A DNA stretch of 64,000 bases from Planctomycetota bacterium (GTDB lineage Bacteria > Planctomycetota > Planctomycetia > Pirellulales > Lacipirellulaceae). The position numbers and the translations under genes are program-made. This document shows, piece by piece, positions 7,634-15,068 of the stretch. The notes under the pieces were generated by a model, which saw only the letters and a program-made list of their open reading frames with translations, searched no databases and was not told the origin of the DNA. Position 1 is the stretch's first letter; each line of letters opens with the position of its first letter. The stretch covers positions 24,580 to 88,579 of the forward strand of contig JABDGM010000004.1 of the NCBI GenBank assembly GCA_013286045.1, read 5' to 3'.

Positions 7634-8010
7634 CGATGGGGGATTTGCAGTCCCAGCCTTATGCTTCGAGAAGCCGGAGTTTCCTTGAGTTTTACGCGTA
7701 CCAATTTGGTACCTCGTTCGTCGAGCTCACGTTCAACCTGCGCTTGCGCTTTGCCGGGGCCAAAAGTATTTGTAGGCCGCACGTTTTGGCCGCTGGCGGC
7801 AGTTAAAGCTTCGAGGAAGCGTTGTAGCGCTTCTACGCTGGTACAGGTCGTGTTGCCCACTACGATCGTTTCCAGAAAGACATTTTTTAAACCGAACTTA
7901 GCCCAATTTTTCAAGGTTCCGGGATAAGGCTGCTTGTCTCGTCGCCGTTTGGGCAGCAGCTTCGTTGCGTCCGACAGCGTGATCACGTTCTCAGTTAAAA
8001 TGTCGATCAT
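7606..8010 (-). CDS. DUF1580 protein, probably with a rearranged C-terminus
   Basis: 134 residues. The first 75 (MIDILTENVITLSDATKLLP, the TLKNWAKFG strip, then ETIVVGNTTCTSVEALQRFL) match DUF1580, a small planctomycete domain resembling an excisionase or MerR-like winged helix that reads a DNA site, common on planctomycete mobile elements. The remaining 60 residues (RPTNTFGPGKAQAQV onward) include a short charged helix, then low-complexity basic sequence overlapping the start of the broken helicase in another frame. The join between imported segments therefore lies at about 7.63-7.73 kb. Same strand as the winged-helix protein 88 bases upstream. Confidence 0.7.
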   Translation of the reverse strand: MIDILTENVITLSDATKLLPKRRRDKQPYPGTLKNWAKFGLKNVFLETIVVGNTTCTSVEALQRFLEALTAASGQNVRPTNTFGPGKAQAQVERELDERGTKLVRVKLKETPASRSIRLGLQIPHRCAHPNFGI

Positions 8011-8097
8011 GTTTGCTCATGCGCCCGTTTGCTGGTTCAGGCGCGAGCATAACCCCCCTTTTCTCCCTTGAAAAACTAAATGAGGGGAAACTTTCGG

Positions 8098-9222
8098 CTA
8101 GAGATTGAGACGAACTTTTTTGCCTCGTCCTGAGTCGATTACATTGCGTAGTTCGCCCGGCAAACGTCTTTTAAGGTCGACGAGCTTCTCGTGCTTCCCA
8201 AAAACGTCGGGTCGCTGGTCTTTGAGCCTTGGAAAACTGATGCCCCCGGGATTTCGCCTGAGGTCGTCGAGCAGATAAGCGGCCTGAGGTTCGACCTTAA
8301 AGGCTTTCCCATCGAGCATCACATCGCCCGTCTGTATACGCACACTCAGCCGAGCAGCCCCACCGAGTGCGGACGACACCGCCGTCTCGAAGAGCATATC
8401 AACGCACTCAATAAGAGCGACTCTAAGATTAGCGAGAATATCTCGCTTTTTCAGTAGATCTGCTAAAGGCTGAAGAGCATCTGAGCCGAGCCCTACCGCT
8501 GACCAGTAGTGCTCCACATTTGACCGCCATAGACTGTGTGGCGCGAGATCACCCGGCTCTCGTTCGACGTGAATGATATCCATAGCGTTGTCCGCTGGAC
8601 GGCTAAAATCGCTTAACTCATTGTCGCCAATGGTCGCTAGCGGATTCATCTGGGGCGCCGAGTATCCATCCACTCGTAGCACCGGATACTGATTTAAAAA
8701 TGGCTGTTGGAAAATGTAGATGTCTGGTCTGCATAATCCTTCTTCCAGTGCACGCCCTAGCCCGATCCAACTAAGTTCGCCGCTAAAGACCTGCTGAATC
8801 GCTGCGTCTATACGTTCCCGGCGCGGAGCGACCAGAATTTCTACAATGGAGCGCCTAAGTGCATCAGGCTCATCGCTTTCCCCACTTGCAAGCTCATCAA
8901 ACAATCGATTCAGCTCTTCCCCGTCAGATTCATGGTTAACTCTCAGCTCCTCCGCATGAGCGAAGATGGTATGAGAAGCCTTGCCCGCGCCGCCTTCCAG
9001 ATTCAAACAGTGCGCGTAAAGGGATCGCAAGGCACTGAATGCCAGCTGCGACTGGGAGGGCCCATCATTTTCAAAGTTGCCATTTAAGCGACTCGGAAAA
9101 TCCACTAATGCGGATTGCACGGAGTGGAATAGAAATCGAGCAAAGCTGCGTCCACAGTAAAGGGCGGCAACTTTTCGATTGGACTCAGCAGTAATCTCAT
9201 ACTCGTGTGATGTTGCGTTCAC
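8098..9222 (-). CDS. hypothetical protein with C-terminal winged-helix-like domain
   Basis: 374 residues from a GTG start with AAGGA about 8 bases upstream. The body (residues 1-295) is helical and acidic and I do not recognise it. The last 75 residues (DVMLDGKAFKVEPQAAYLLD...GISFPRL...KLVDLKRRLPGELRNVI...VRLNL) have the layout of a winged-helix domain often seen at the C-terminus of planctomycete accessory proteins. The gene lies between the integrase (56 bases upstream on the same strand) and the DUF1580 gene, so it is cargo of the integrative element. Function unknown. Confidence 0.55.
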   Translation of the reverse strand: MNATSHEYEITAESNRKVAALYCGRSFARFLFHSVQSALVDFPSRLNGNFENDGPSQSQLAFSALRSLYAHCLNLEGGAGKASHTIFAHAEELRVNHESDGEELNRLFDELASGESDEPDALRRSIVEILVAPRRERIDAAIQQVFSGELSWIGLGRALEEGLCRPDIYIFQQPFLNQYPVLRVDGYSAPQMNPLATIGDNELSDFSRPADNAMDIIHVEREPGDLAPHSLWRSNVEHYWSAVGLGSDALQPLADLLKKRDILANLRVALIECVDMLFETAVSSALGGAARLSVRIQTGDVMLDGKAFKVEPQAAYLLDDLRRNPGGISFPRLKDQRPDVFGKHEKLVDLKRRLPGELRNVIDSGRGKKVRLNL

Positions 9223-9277
9223 TTTTCGTCCTTGTCACAGAGAATAGTTATTGGTGAGCTACCTCTGGTAGCCGCGT

Positions 9278-10507
9278 TTATCCGACCTCTCGGGCGATGC
9301 GCAGACCCAAATCGGTTTGCCGTTCGGCGTATACTTCCGTCACATCGGCCCGCTTGTGTCCGAGCGCCACTTGCGACCCTTCTAGGCCGTACAAGCGGCG
9401 AAGTTCCGTGGCGCGGCTGTGGCGCAACTGCAAGGGGAACCAATGTGGAATTCCACCGGCCCCTTCTCGCTGCCGCGTCCGATTAACACGCTGGATTGCG
9501 TATGTGATAGCTCGGGCGTAGGAGTGTCTGTCATATCGGTCCCGTTTTGCGCGTCTGGACTCACATCGGGGCTTCCGCCGACGTTGCGAGGGCGTCAGCG
9601 GGGTGCGTCGCTTGCTCCGTCTTTCTTCAGACCTCCACGCTTCTGCCTCTCGCGGGCTGAAGAGATAGGATCTGGCATCTCTGTTCAAAAATGGACGAAT
9701 TAAGGCCTGCGCTTTTTGTCCTAAATAGATATAGCGGTCTTGTTCGCGCCACTTATTCTTGTGATGTTCCGGACAATAGATCCACACGTCGCCACTCTGG
9801 TCAATTTCACAGCTCCGCATCGCGACGACTTCGGATGGTCGCATTGCCGCCAGTTGTTGCAACTGGATCATGGCCGCCATTTGCGGCGATACTACTTTCA
9901 AAACGGCATCAATATACATCTGTGGAACGGGTTTCACCGGAGGCGCCTCACGTGCCGTCGTCCTCCCAAACTTCAGCGGGCTGACGGTGCGAAGCCCTTC
10001 ATATACCGAGGAAGGGATCAACTCTTCGCTGACCGCCCACTTAACTGCTCGCCGAATTCGATTGACCCGCCGATTAATGACATTCCGGGACAGCTTCCCC
10101 TCGTCGACCATACTTTGGCGTACGACCTTGAGTGACAGCGGACCGAAGTCACGACCCGGGGTCCGTCGATAGAGCTTACGAAGAGGTCGAAGAGCGTACT
10201 TCATCTGCTGCAGCTCACCCGTTGGGCAGCTGTTGACATCGACGTAATAGGTCTCTGCAAATCTGATATAGAAAAGCAGCACCTCGTTGACGGTGCGCTC
10301 AGCAGAGGGCTGGCGGACAGCGGCCTCTTGAGTCGAGCGTTGATTCAGCCCTGATCGCCATTCGGCGAGGGCTCGCTCGTAACGTTCGTAGCTTTCCTCG
10401 GACCCGTGCGGGCCAAGATAGCGGTCACGTCCCGCGATGCGGACTACCGCTTGACCTGAAGCCTTATGCAGGCAATACGATGGAACTTTCGACTGTCTTT
10501 TGGACAT
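9278..10507 (-). CDS. tyrosine recombinase (integrase), planctomycete type
   Basis: 409 residues from the ATG at 10507 (GGAG 5 bases upstream). The frame extends to 10651, but that extra part is translated tRNA sequence and is not real. An N-terminal arm-binding segment (PSYCLHKASGQAVVRI) and a core-binding domain precede the catalytic domain: Arg223 in AAMRPSEVVAM, a QLRHSRATELRR box with Arg362, His384 in ALGHKRADVTEVYAE and nucleophile Tyr393. The first His of the HxxR box is a Leu, a deviation related to the PNQLRH form of planctomycete integrases. A 21-base palindrome lies 20 bases upstream and the tRNA-Arg att copy 112 bases upstream, so it probably moved an element extending leftward from attL. 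Confidence 0.9.
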   Translation of the reverse strand: MSKRQSKVPSYCLHKASGQAVVRIAGRDRYLGPHGSEESYERYERALAEWRSGLNQRSTQEAAVRQPSAERTVNEVLLFYIRFAETYYVDVNSCPTGELQQMKYALRPLRKLYRRTPGRDFGPLSLKVVRQSMVDEGKLSRNVINRRVNRIRRAVKWAVSEELIPSSVYEGLRTVSPLKFGRTTAREAPPVKPVPQMYIDAVLKVVSPQMAAMIQLQQLAAMRPSEVVAMRSCEIDQSGDVWIYCPEHHKNKWREQDRYIYLGQKAQALIRPFLNRDARSYLFSPREAEAWRSEERRSKRRTPLTPSQRRRKPRCESRRAKRDRYDRHSYARAITYAIQRVNRTRQREGAGGIPHWFPLQLRHSRATELRRLYGLEGSQVALGHKRADVTEVYAERQTDLGLRIAREVG

Positions 10508-10527
10508 TGCGACTCCGATGTCGTCGA

Positions 10528-10548
10528 TCCTCCGTAAATTACGGAGGA
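10528..10548. promoter_or_regulatory. palindrome upstream of integrase
   Basis: A perfect inverted repeat, TCCTCCGTAA-a-TTACGGAGGA, 20 bases before the integrase ATG on the minus strand. The position suggests an operator for an element repressor or a site for the DUF1580 or excisionase-type protein. The inverted TCC/GGA arms would also fold in mRNA, covering part of the leader. Confidence 0.45.
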
Positions 10549-10618
10549 ATCTAAACAAGGTGAGACCGCACTGCCCAAATTGCCAGTCGCGATAACTACC
10601 TACAAAATACCAATATAC

Positions 10619-10666
10619 GTCTAGCGCGCTCGGCAGGATTCGAACCTGCAACCCCTGGTTCCGAAG
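10619..10666. repeat. attL: 48-bp direct repeat, tRNA-Arg 3' half copy
   Basis: 48 bases identical to 18758-18805. The segment is the complement of the 3' half of the tRNA-Arg(TCG) gene, from the anticodon-loop side through the T-arm and acceptor, plus the flanking GTCTA. The rest of the tRNA is missing here: sequence diverges right after CCGAAG. Two such copies in the same orientation, the far one inside an intact tRNA, are the signature of site-specific integration. Confidence 0.9.
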
Positions 10667-10766
10667 TGTCCTGTCGCAGCGCTCATAGGATTCTGACAGA
10701 GTATTTACCGGGAATTGCGCTAGGTAGCTACATCCCGATTGGCGCTAGACACGTCTTAAAACCACG

Positions 10767-10802
10767 AAAAGTAGGTACAGCTTTTGGGTTGTACCTACTT
10801 TT
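10767..10802. other. strong hairpin, GTAGGTACA stem
   Basis: AAAAGTAGGTACA and TGTACCTACTTTT form a 13-bp stem around a 10-base loop, with T-rich sequence on the + side. No + strand gene ends just before it, so it is not an obvious gene terminator. It may stop transcription entering the element from the left, or act in the leader of the winged-helix gene that begins 22 bases on. The GTAGGTAC core recurs just before the integrase ATG at about 17,490. Confidence 0.4.
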
Positions 10803-10823
10803 TCTTTTTGGCTCCCATTCACT

Positions 10824-11450
10824 GTGAACCACACGGTTGCCGCTAGCGTACAAATTCCCAGCGCGCCAAACGCACTGGGCGCGCTGCCCCCTGATCGTCG
10901 TCAGCGTGGCTCAATAACCCTGGAGAATGTTACTAATGAGAGAACGTCAGTGTCTGAAATTCTGCGAATCATGCCGGGACCGGGAACACCCGGTTACGAG
11001 TTAGTCAGCCCCCGCGCGTTGAAAGTGTGGATTTCTCTTTTCCACCACTCACAAAAATTTGGGAACGGTTACGGCGGGCATTGGAACCTTGGGGATTTAT
11101 CCGTGGGTTCTGGTTGTAATGTCAACACGGCTAGTTCCGCGTTGAATGAACTAGCCGCACTCGGTTGGGTTAAGAAGAGCCAGCAACGTCACGCCAGCGG
11201 AACGTATGGCGGGTTTCTCTACGAATTGCGTGAGCCGTATACAAGTTTAAGTGAAGCCGCCAGCGCCAAGTATTTAGACAAGATTGAAGAGCAACGGGAG
11301 CGACTCGCCGAACGGGAGCGACTTGTGACAGAGGCAGCACAACCGATCACAAATAATTGTGAGCCGTCGAATGAGGATCAGGGGAATACAGAGACAGTAC
11401 GTCCGGACACAGAAGATTGTGAGCCGTGCGATCAGGATGGCGCGTGGTAG
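10824..11450 (+). CDS. winged-helix (helix-turn-helix) DNA-binding protein
   Basis: 208 residues from a GTG at 10824; a GTG at 10950 with GAGAG upstream is an equally good start and would leave 166 residues. The core (PRALKVWISLFHHSQKFGNGYGGHWNLGDLS...CNVNTASSALNELAALGWVKKS...FLYELREP) is a winged helix of the type in plasmid replication-initiation and GntR-like proteins, with the recognition helix around NTASSALNELAALG. The tail is a charged helix, then an acidic stretch repeating EDCEPCDQD-like words. It stands alone on the + strand at the left end of the element. A regulator or replication factor of the element is likely; I cannot say which. Confidence 0.6.
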   Translation: MNHTVAASVQIPSAPNALGALPPDRRQRGSITLENVTNERTSVSEILRIMPGPGTPGYELVSPRALKVWISLFHHSQKFGNGYGGHWNLGDLSVGSGCNVNTASSALNELAALGWVKKSQQRHASGTYGGFLYELREPYTSLSEAASAKYLDKIEEQRERLAERERLVTEAAQPITNNCEPSNEDQGNTETVRPDTEDCEPCDQDGAW

Positions 11451-11497
11451 CAGGCTACCGGGGGCGCGCACGTCGCACCCCGGCATTTTGTTCGCGC

Positions 11498-11773
11498 CTA
11501 GGCTGCGTCCTGCCTGTCTGGTGACGGATACGCAGGAATATATTCCGCTGCCCCCGGTTTCTGTTTGCGATCAGCCCGATACTTCGCGGATCGGTAGCGT
11601 TGATCCTCTGCTTTTTTAAATCGCTTTTGGAGTCCATCTACGGCGACCGCCTCTGAGTCCTCGGACTCCAGTTGCGTTTTCAAGGCAGTCATTGCAGCAA
11701 TCCAAACCTTCAGGCATTGATCGTGCATAGGTGCTGCGTCTACTGGGAGTGAGCACACAGGACAGTTATTCAT
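11498..11773 (-). CDS. small CxxC protein of integrative element
   Basis: 91 residues from the ATG at 11773. Its ATG overlaps the TGA of the upstream zinc-ribbon gene by 4 bases (ATGA), which both fixes the start and implies translational coupling. It begins MNNCPVCSLPVDAAPMHDQC, a CxxC followed by HxxxC, suitable for one zinc site, then a helical charged region. This opening resembles the start of the upstream gene (CEYCGEEC...LHDGC), so the two may share an ancestor. No family name. Confidence 0.55.
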   Translation of the reverse strand: MNNCPVCSLPVDAAPMHDQCLKVWIAAMTALKTQLESEDSEAVAVDGLQKRFKKAEDQRYRSAKYRADRKQKPGAAEYIPAYPSPDRQDAA

Positions 11774-12501
11774 TGTTGGACTCGGATCGGGCAACCGCAG
11801 TAGTTGCACGTTTGCGAAGTGTCATTAACTAATTTCCTACAAGCCTTGCACTGCGTTCGCTTCCCAAAAAAAACATAGCCACAACTGCAAAGCCGAACGC
11901 TGTTCTGGTGCTGCGCGCCGCATCCTTTGCACGTCTTCACAGGCTTTTTTGTAGGGGGAATGTAAAGCTGATATCCGCACGCTGTACAAACTGCTACGGC
12001 GCTCTTTTCGAGACTTCCGCAGTTCGGGCAGAATCGTCTACCCCTTGGTGTTCCAGCGGATGGTTTGCGCGGACGGTTTGCTCTCGCTAGTTCGCGGTCG
12101 GCTTTCGCTTGTTCCCGGTAAGCTGCGCGCTCCGCTTTCGCTTGTTCCCGGTCGGCTTGGCGGTTTGCTTTTGCCAGTTCCCAGGCAGCTTGACGGTCAG
12201 CTTTCGCTTGTTCCCAGGCAGCTTCGCGCTCCGCTTTCGCTAGTTCGCGGGCAGCTTTGGCAGACTGCTTGGCTTGCTCCCGGCGGTTTGCTTTTGCCAG
12301 TTCCCGGGCAGCTTTGGCAGACTGCTTGGCTTGCTCCCGTGCTTCGCGCTCTTCAATCTTCCTGGCAACTTTGGCTTGCGCCTGATCTCTTACACGCTGC
12401 ATATATAGCCACACACAACCGTCGTGAAGTTGCGTGGGTCCGATCAACACGCGTGAGCATTCTTCTCCGCAGTATTCGCAGATGGCGTAGCTATCGGGCA
12501 T
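11770..12501 (-). CDS. zinc-ribbon protein with long charged repeat helix
   Basis: 243 residues in three parts. Residues 8-29 have CxxC, C and HDGC, a probable zinc site. Residues 35-143 are an uninterrupted charged helix of repeated EQAKA-, ELAKANR- and AAW-type words, probably a coiled coil or single alpha helix; the underlying DNA repeats with a 57-base period. Residues 158-235 hold three successive zinc ribbons with paired CxxC/CxC knuckles (C158/C161 with C172/C175, C191/C194 with C205/C207, C218/C221 with C232/C235). Two zinc modules at the ends of a rod suggest a spacer or scaffold. Its ATG overlaps the TAA of the gene upstream by one base. Family not recognised. Confidence 0.6.
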   Translation of the reverse strand: MPDSYAICEYCGEECSRVLIGPTQLHDGCVWLYMQRVRDQAQAKVARKIEEREAREQAKQSAKAARELAKANRREQAKQSAKAARELAKAEREAAWEQAKADRQAAWELAKANRQADREQAKAERAAYREQAKADRELARANRPRKPSAGTPRGRRFCPNCGSLEKSAVAVCTACGYQLYIPPTKKPVKTCKGCGAQHQNSVRLCSCGYVFFGKRTQCKACRKLVNDTSQTCNYCGCPIRVQQ

Positions 12502-12692
12502 TAGGCACGCTCATCCGCAGCCTTATCGAGCGCACGACGCGCCAAAGTACTAACACGTACTGCGTCCTCAAAGTTGTGAAACCGCCCGATCTCGACCACC
12601 CACTTATTCGATTCGGCGTCCCAGCGTACGCCGGAAGCCGTTGAAATTTTGGTTGCTTCCGCAGTCGCGATTAGTTTGTTGTTTTCATTCAT
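12501..12692 (-). CDS. small AP2-like DNA-binding protein
   Basis: 63 residues from the ATG at 12692; the longer frame to 12767 starts in poor context. The middle reads SGVRWDAESNKWVVEIGRFHNFEDAVRVSTLARRAL, which has the layout of the AP2 domain (three strands with GVRW...KWVVEI, then a helix starting after F-ED-A). Bacterial AP2 domains bind DNA, often on mobile elements. Its TAA shares a base with the ATG of the zinc-ribbon gene (TAATG), so the two are tightly coupled. Confidence 0.5.
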   Translation of the reverse strand: MNENNKLIATAEATKISTASGVRWDAESNKWVVEIGRFHNFEDAVRVSTLARRALDKAADERA

Positions 12693-12773
12693 AAAATTAA
12701 AACGACGGGCGCTAACGGACTCTGGTAGTAGTCCGTCAGCAGCACCGCCGCTCCGCCCCCTGGTCAACCTAGC

Positions 12774-12989
12774 TCAATGATTTTGTAACGGATTTACTTC
12801 AGGTTGCTGCAACCCGTTGCTCTTGATCCGCTGCAATTCGGCTTTTCCACGATCATCTAGTCGATTTTGGCTATTTAACCATTCGAGATACTCGACTTGC
12901 TGGCGCTCTGAGGCTGGACCTTGGTCCCAACAGGAGGAAGGTACAGGTGCTTTAAATTCGTCTGCAGTAGTGTTGGATTTGTTAGCCAT
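12774..12989 (-). CDS. hypothetical small protein
   Basis: 71 residues, polar, with a predicted helix around ERQQVEYLEWLNSQNRLDDRGKAELQRI. No family recognised. Its start overlaps the 3' end of the gene upstream by 8 bases, and the AP2-like gene follows 81 bases on, so it is part of the minus-strand operon running from the ribbon-helix-helix gene to 11,498. Confidence 0.45.
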   Translation of the reverse strand: MANKSNTTADEFKAPVPSSCWDQGPASERQQVEYLEWLNSQNRLDDRGKAELQRIKSNGLQQPEVNPLQNH

Positions 12990-13320
12990 TGATAGGTACC
13001 CCCTCTAAGTCGAGTAGTTTTTCACAATAGTGGATTATGTTTTCGTGATCCTGGTCTGCCTTGGCTTCCGCTAACTTCTGGTAGTAGAAGGATCGCTTGC
13101 GCTCCGTCTCCGCAGCATCGGCTTGGCGCTTTTGCTCTGCTTGCTTCACTGCGTCCCTAGCGCGGCTGGCTGCCAACAAAAATGAGTTCCTGCGCGCAGC
13201 TTGCTCCAGAGTTCGTTCGTCAAATTCACCATTACGGCAAACTATATGACGCTGGTCTACCAGCGATTGCAGGACTGCTGGCGAAAGCTTCAGCCGTGCG
13301 GCTGCTGAATTCAGGTCCAT
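12982..13320 (-). CDS. hypothetical protein, N-terminal helix-turn-helix-like, charged coiled coil
   Basis: 112 residues. The first 35 (MDLNSAAARLKLSPAVLQSLVDQRHI) look like a small helix-turn-helix of the MerR/excisionase type; the rest is a charged helix of A, E, K, Q and R ending in a YCEKLLDLEGV segment. It follows the ribbon-helix-helix gene by 78 bases and overlaps the next gene by 8, so it is the second gene of the operon. Function unknown. Confidence 0.45.
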   Translation of the reverse strand: MDLNSAAARLKLSPAVLQSLVDQRHIVCRNGEFDERTLEQAARRNSFLLAASRARDAVKQAEQKRQADAAETERKRSFYYQKLAEAKADQDHENIIHYCEKLLDLEGVPING

Positions 13321-13398
13321 AGATACCCCAAGTACTGATTGTGTAATCGCGTACTTGCGGTAATGGCTGCCGATCCGACAGGGCAGCTAGAAATCTGG

Positions 13399-13566
13399 TT
13401 ATTGTTGGCTGCGCCGAACCCAGTTACTGCGAACAAACTTTGCCACAGCTTCCCGAACCATTGCCGAGAATGCTACCCCGTCTTGCTCAGCAAGCTTTCG
13501 AAGCAGGATTGCGTGTGGCTCGGGTATTTGGCAGCAGACGCGCTGCATTGGTCGGTGTGTTCTCAT
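13399..13566 (-). CDS. ribbon-helix-helix (CopG/Arc-like) repressor
   Basis: 55 residues. Read from the minus strand it begins MRTHRPMQRVCCQIPEPHAI and continues with a turn LLRKLAEQDGV and a second helix AFSAMVREAVAKFVRS: a strand, helix, turn and helix as in CopG/Arc repressors, which dimerise and read DNA with the paired strand. GGGGGA lies 7 bases before the ATG. A perfect 9-base-arm palindrome lies 14 bases upstream, an obvious operator. As first gene of the small-gene operon it probably controls its own transcription and that of the genes to 11,498. No toxin partner is visible. Confidence 0.65.
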   Translation of the reverse strand: MRTHRPMQRVCCQIPEPHAILLRKLAEQDGVAFSAMVREAVAKFVRSNWVRRSQQ

Positions 13567-13579
13567 TTGTTGTCCCCCG

Positions 13580-13603
13580 TTGATATGCGAATCTGCATAT
13601 CAA
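13580..13603. promoter_or_regulatory. palindromic operator for ribbon-helix-helix repressor
   Basis: TTGATATGC-gaatct-GCATATCAA, arms of 9 bases with no mismatch, 14 bases upstream of the ribbon-helix-helix start. This size and position match an autoregulatory operator overlapping the promoter of the minus-strand operon. Confidence 0.55.
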
Positions 13604-14120
13604 TAATTAGAAACCAAGATGGGAGTTACGTTAATAGTAAACATGCTGCGCGATAAGTTGTTGCGGGCGGACTACTTACTTAAACTTTGCCCCGTGCCGG
13701 GGCGAGAGTTCCAAAAAATTGGTAGTAAAAAATCCAGAATTGCAAACGCCCCGGGGCACTAAAACCGCAAGTGAGGCGAGCTAAATGAAAGGCACGAGCG
13801 GGCGCGCGATGGGGTGGGTATCCCGGGTTTAGCTTTTCACTGACAGCCCGCCTAACGTTCCGGCGCTGCTGTAGGCGCTCGCAAATGGGCGCGCACGATC
13901 AGGGATACATTGGCGCGGGGACTCGGGAGCGGGTTTGCTGGGGCTCGGGCGCTGGGAACTGGTCAACAATCGACCGCACCAAACCATCGCGGTAGGTGCT
14001 GCCATAGCTCCAGGCGTCTCAGGTACGTCAAAAATCCTACAGGATTATTGACCAACTGCGCGCTAAGTGTAATAATGCCACCAGAGTTAGCCGATATAAC
14101 GGCAAATAGGAGCTTAAATC
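13604..14120. other. noncoding stretch with GC-rich dyads
   Basis: About 500 bases between the divergent ribbon-helix-helix and serine recombinase genes. It holds a GCCCCG-tgc-CGGGGC hairpin (13689-13703), a related CGCCCCGGGGCA at about 13,747, and an AGCTAAA/TTTAGCT pair about 50 bases apart. These could be recombinase res-type sites, transcription stops or origin parts; the sequence alone does not decide. The recombinase has its own AGGAG just before its ATG. Confidence 0.4.
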
Positions 14121-14804
14121 ATGGGTCGCAACTGCGTTTCATACCTACGGGTCAGTGGAGCTTCTCAGATCGACGGAGACGGATTCACCCGCCAACGCCA
14201 AGCAATCGAGCGCTACTGCAAAGGGAACGAACTGCGGATAGTGGGCGAGTTCCAAGATGCTGGGGTCTCGGGGACGAATGAGCTTTGCGACCGTGACGGA
14301 CTCCAGGCGCTCATAGAACGCATCGCTGGGAATCACGTGCGGGTTGTCGTGGTCGAGAACGCGAGCCGTCTGGCGCGTGACCTAATGATTCAGGAAACGA
14401 TCTTGGATCAGTTCCGCAAACTCGGGGTTACGGTCCTAGGTGCGGACGGTACCGATCTAACCGTGAGCGATGACAACCCTACTCTAGTCCTCATTCGACA
14501 AATTCTCGGGGCGGTGGCGCAATTCGATAAGGCTTGCACGGTTGCCAAGCTGAAGACCGCCAGAGCCCGTATACGCAACCGTGGCGAGCGCTGTGACGGT
14601 CGTAAGCCCTTTGGAGACCGTGAAGGGGAAGCGGAGACCCTGGAGCGTATCAAGCAGCTACGGCGCAAACCACGTGGCGCGCAGAGACTGACTTTCGAGC
14701 AGGTAGCCGACAAGCTTAATCGAGAGAAGCGCCCAACGCGTGCTGGGGGCGCATGGACCAAGGGAAGCGTACACGCGATCTGCAAGCGCCTGGAATTGGC
14801 GTAG
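14121..14804 (+). CDS. serine recombinase (resolvase/invertase family)
   Basis: 227 residues. The N-terminal catalytic domain is plain: VSYLRVSGASQ with nucleophile Ser12, then FTRQRQAIERYC, DAGVSGTN, RVVVVENASRLARDLMIQE (the Arg pair that aids catalysis), LVLIRQILGAVAQFDKA and TARARIRNRGERCDGRKPFG. The C-terminal part is a short DNA-binding helix-turn-helix (LTFEQVADKLNREKRPT...GSVHAICKRL), as in small resolvases, not the large Zn-containing serine integrases. AGGAG lies just before the ATG. In an element that already has a tyrosine integrase it may resolve dimers or invert a segment. Confidence 0.85.
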   Translation: MGRNCVSYLRVSGASQIDGDGFTRQRQAIERYCKGNELRIVGEFQDAGVSGTNELCDRDGLQALIERIAGNHVRVVVVENASRLARDLMIQETILDQFRKLGVTVLGADGTDLTVSDDNPTLVLIRQILGAVAQFDKACTVAKLKTARARIRNRGERCDGRKPFGDREGEAETLERIKQLRRKPRGAQRLTFEQVADKLNREKRPTRAGGAWTKGSVHAICKRLELA

Positions 14805-15068
14805 GCTCCCGCGACTTCTACCGCCTGAGTGTAGCGCTTTTTGCGCCTCAATTGCACACGGTAACGGAATCTGCGCCCGAGGCGTCTGCCGAGCGCATCA
14901 CTGAGTACGGCAGTTCCCTGCGCCCCTGCGCGCCATAGTTAACTAGTTCTGCAAACTTTTGCCGAGATGCACCCAAAGCACACTGCTAAAGCATGCCCCA
15001 GCGAAGTCGCATAACTCTTCCACGGATGATTCTTTTTCCAGGATGGTTCAAAGTCTGTCTTCAGTGAC

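Noticed and set aside
6239..8010. A Hachiman defence system
   Set aside because: Only the C-terminal part of a HamB-like helicase is present and there is no DUF1837 (HamA) gene.
10508..10651. N-terminal extension of the integrase reading MQVRILPSAL
   Set aside because: It is translation of the tRNA-Arg 3' repeat; the same opening appears in a minus-strand frame at the other att copy, and a good ribosome site marks the ATG at 10507.
12060..12370. CRISPR-like array
   Set aside because: The repeats are inside a coding gene, keep a codon-based period and have no unique spacers.
13399..13566. Antitoxin of a toxin-antitoxin pair
   Set aside because: The ribbon-helix-helix gene has no RelE/ParE- or PIN-type neighbour; it fits an operon repressor better.
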